Shown: one piece after another, positions 61,765-64,000 of the stretch | Numbering within the stretch: the stretch's first letter is position 1 | How the letters are laid out: each line of letters starts with the position of its first letter | NCBI GenBank assembly: GCA_034620365.1 | Contig: JAQGEQ010000062.1 | Span: 1 to 64,000, forward strand | Source of the DNA: Pegea sp. RAD2-039 | Lineage: Eukaryota; Chordata; Thaliacea; Salpida; Salpidae | Direction of reading: 5' to 3' | DNA length: 64,000 bases | Notes under the pieces: model-generated | Seen by the model: the letters and a program-made list of their open reading frames with translations, nothing else | Told to the model about the DNA's origin: nothing | Database searches by the model: none | Translations under genes and position numbers: made by a program

Positions 61765-63377
61765 TATAATGATCAACAAAACAAGCTTATATTCAAAATA
61801 AAAATAAATAAGTTTAATAATTAGTAATTTCATCTTAATATATATAATATTAAAAAAAATGATCTTAAAATTACATCTTATAACCATTAAAATAAGCTAA
61901 AATAGCTTACATAAATTTTACTTTTGTTTATTAATTAGATTAAATTTAAACCGATTATACAAAGAGTTGTAATTCTAATTAATAAAGTAATTTAAGTAAT
62001 CAAAAAATATTCTATTCATTTTATAAAAAAATCTTATAATAAAAGTTTAATTTATAATCTCTTAAAATAGGAATACAAGTAAATTAGAACTTTATAATAG
62101 GAATGATTATAAGCAGCATATTTTAAAAATTATTAATGATAATTACTATAAAGTTATTAGTAAATTATAAAATAAATAAATATTTAACAATATAATAGTT
62201 ACATTTTATTAAAATAGTAATATAAATAAATACTAAGAAATAGCTTTTAATGTAAATAATAATGATTATTATTAGAATACATTACTGTTAAGATAAAAAC
62301 TTTATCTTCTAGTCATTAGTCATGAATCTAACTATTTCTAAATAAAATAAAAATAAATAGTCTTTTGTAAGAAAACCTATATTATAGATACTGTTTACAA
62401 AATTATAAAATAAATCAAAAATAATAAATTTTTTAAATTAAATTATTTGATAATATTTAGAATGACTTAAAAACTGATTTTTTTAAAAGCTATAAAAAAA
62501 TTATTTTACAATAAAATGCAAAAAAAAATAAAAATAAACACAAAACTTTAATTTAAAAATATTTTTATAATTAAACTATATGAAATATTTCAAATTCGCC
62601 AATTTAGGTTAACTGAAAAATATTTTTCAGAATATTATCGATAATTAGAATTTGTAATTTTTGTGTAAAATAAATTGGTTGCCGCTATTGAAAATACTGG
62701 TATCGTTTATTAAAAGGCCCATTAAATTACTGGCTGCTTATTTAAACATATAAATTGTAAGCAGGTAGTAGCTTTTACACTAACCAAATAAAAATTATTC
62801 GATTAAATAATTAACTCATATATTTTTAGTAAATTTTGATTTTGATAGCTTCTTTGATTTTGATAGCTTCTTTGATTTAGTTTAGCTTCATAATTTCAAT
62901 GTTTGAAATGTTGCTTATAGTAGTTACAAAATTAAATCATTGTTATCACATTAAATAGTTTATTAAAACAAAATCAAATAAACTTTTTGGAAAATTTATT
63001 GTCTAAAGTAAGTGTACTTAAAGTTTAAAATTAACTACAAATACTTACTGACAAAGTGATTTTAAAATTACATAAAATTCATAAATATTAAAAAAGATGA
63101 AATATTTTAGGTTAGTTTTCTGAAAACTATTTTCAATTCATATGAAAAATATTCAAATCTAGAAAATGTCTTCTATCATGATAAAAGCATATTATCAAAA
63201 ACTGTGATTATAACTTTATTTTTATTCCATCAAATATATTTTTTATTTTTTTTGACAATTACAGTAAAAAATAAATCCACTTCAAGGGCTATTTGTAGTT
63301 TATTCAAGCAATGTAAAAGCGATTTATTATTCATTAATTGTTGATTTTCATAACCTAAATATCAAAAATTATTTTGT
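61765..63377. other. Very AT-rich spacer upstream of PUS3
   Basis: Contains the presumed PUS3 promoter. A 19-20 bp direct duplication (TTTTGATAGCTTCTTTGAT) at about 62840-62880. No coding or RNA feature seen. Confidence 0.4.
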
Positions 63378-63820
63378 TTCATTAGAATTAACGCAAAGGA
63401 GGGTGCCTGAATAGAGCACTTCTTGCCAATGTACATTCTCACAAATAATATTATCATTATATATAAGCAAGATAAAAACATAGAACAAAATATAACAGCA
63501 TAACAGTGCCTTATTAATTAGAATATTAATAATATAAAAATTAGAAAAAGAATCACAGTTTAGAAATGACAGTGTTGACAATATAATAGCGGTTCAACTT
63601 GTGCTTGAATAGCACGAGAGAGTCTAGCGTGAAAATTCTGATAGCAGCTGGTTCCAAGTAATAATTTTGCGGTATGAGAAATAATTTGTTCAAATTAAAG
63701 TACCAGGTGATATGGGCTTATTAAGGTATAATGTGTGTCGTCTGAGATGATATAAATTGAAGGAAGGACTAATGGAGAAAAAGTATTAAACTGAAGGCCA
63801 ACTAAATTGTGGATAATTAA
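63378..63820 (-). mobile_element. Non-LTR retrotransposon 3' fragment
   Basis: Minus strand: hairpin region (GGAGGGTGCCTGAATAGAGC), 3' UTR and reverse transcriptase C-terminal codons, truncated upstream at about 63820, close to the truncation point of the copy at 4985. Confidence 0.85.
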
Positions 63821-64000
63821 AAAAATAAGAATTAAGTCGTATTTAATCTATAAAATTTCCAAAGTATCTAAATTTAAAAAGCTAAGACAATGTTTATAAC
63901 TATCGTAGTTAATATTAAGTTTCTTACATACTAATCTCGTAAATGTTGACTAAACAGATTCAATTTTTTTGATATCACCAACTTGATATATTGACATTGT
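63821..64000. other. Window end, AT-rich
   Basis: Nothing recognised. Confidence 0.4.

Noticed and set aside
61765..61887. Upstream ATG extending PUS3 by 41 residues
   Set aside because: The extension is Ile/Leu/Lys-rich AT leader sequence with no counterpart in PUS3 proteins; the internal ATG at 61764 gives the family length.

Overview
This is AT-rich nuclear DNA of an invertebrate animal. It begins with degenerate CCCTAA (TTAGGG-type) telomere repeats in the orientation expected of a left chromosome end, so the window is probably subtelomeric. Animal origin is supported by intact homologues of HEATR1, C1orf43/NICE-3, RMC1, NEDD1, PUS3, PPIL2, ATP23 and a rolling-stone-like membrane protein. 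Most introns are short, GT-AG and about 50-80 bp. TTAGGG argues against a nematode (TTAGGC) or a typical insect (TTAGG); I cannot name the phylum.

0-5 kb: telomere remnant, an intact five-exon alpha-tubulin gene (minus strand), a truncated tubulin pseudogene with an internal micro-inversion, then half of a Tigger-like DNA transposon joined to the 3' part of a non-LTR retrotransposon. 6-14.7 kb (plus strand): an unfamiliar gene that appears in no simple ORF list because its exons lack long open frames. I assemble it as 32 exons encoding about 1031 aa. Its core is 22 tandem copies of one 108-bp exon (36 aa each), every copy open, in phase and bounded by AG/GT, separated by near-identical introns of about 115 bp. 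All of its introns are phase 0. 15.1-16.2 kb: the complementary half of the same transposon/retrotransposon composite, and a broken fragment of the exon array.

17-36 kb is transposon-rich: an aldo-keto reductase pseudogene, a 5'-truncated Jockey/CR1-like reverse transcriptase whose remaining frame is open, a rolling-stone-like gene (minus), a decayed LTR-retrotransposon gag, an RTE-like reverse transcriptase fragment and a longer decayed Jockey/CR1-like copy.

36.6-62 kb is the gene-dense core: HEATR1/UTP10 (minus, many short introns); then C1orf43, ATP23, PPIL2 and RMC1 close together on the plus strand; then, past a minisatellite, PUS3 and NEDD1 close together on the minus strand. Downstream members of both clusters carry a strong splice acceptor just before the ATG, which suggests trans-splicing of operon-like transcripts or 5'UTR introns. 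Roles: rRNA processing (HEATR1), tRNA pseudouridylation (PUS3), spliceosome-associated isomerase/ubiquitin ligase (PPIL2), Rab7 activation (RMC1), gamma-tubulin recruitment (NEDD1), mitochondrial protein quality (ATP23). The window ends in AT-rich intergenic DNA with another retrotransposon tail. No rRNA, tRNA or CRISPR was seen.
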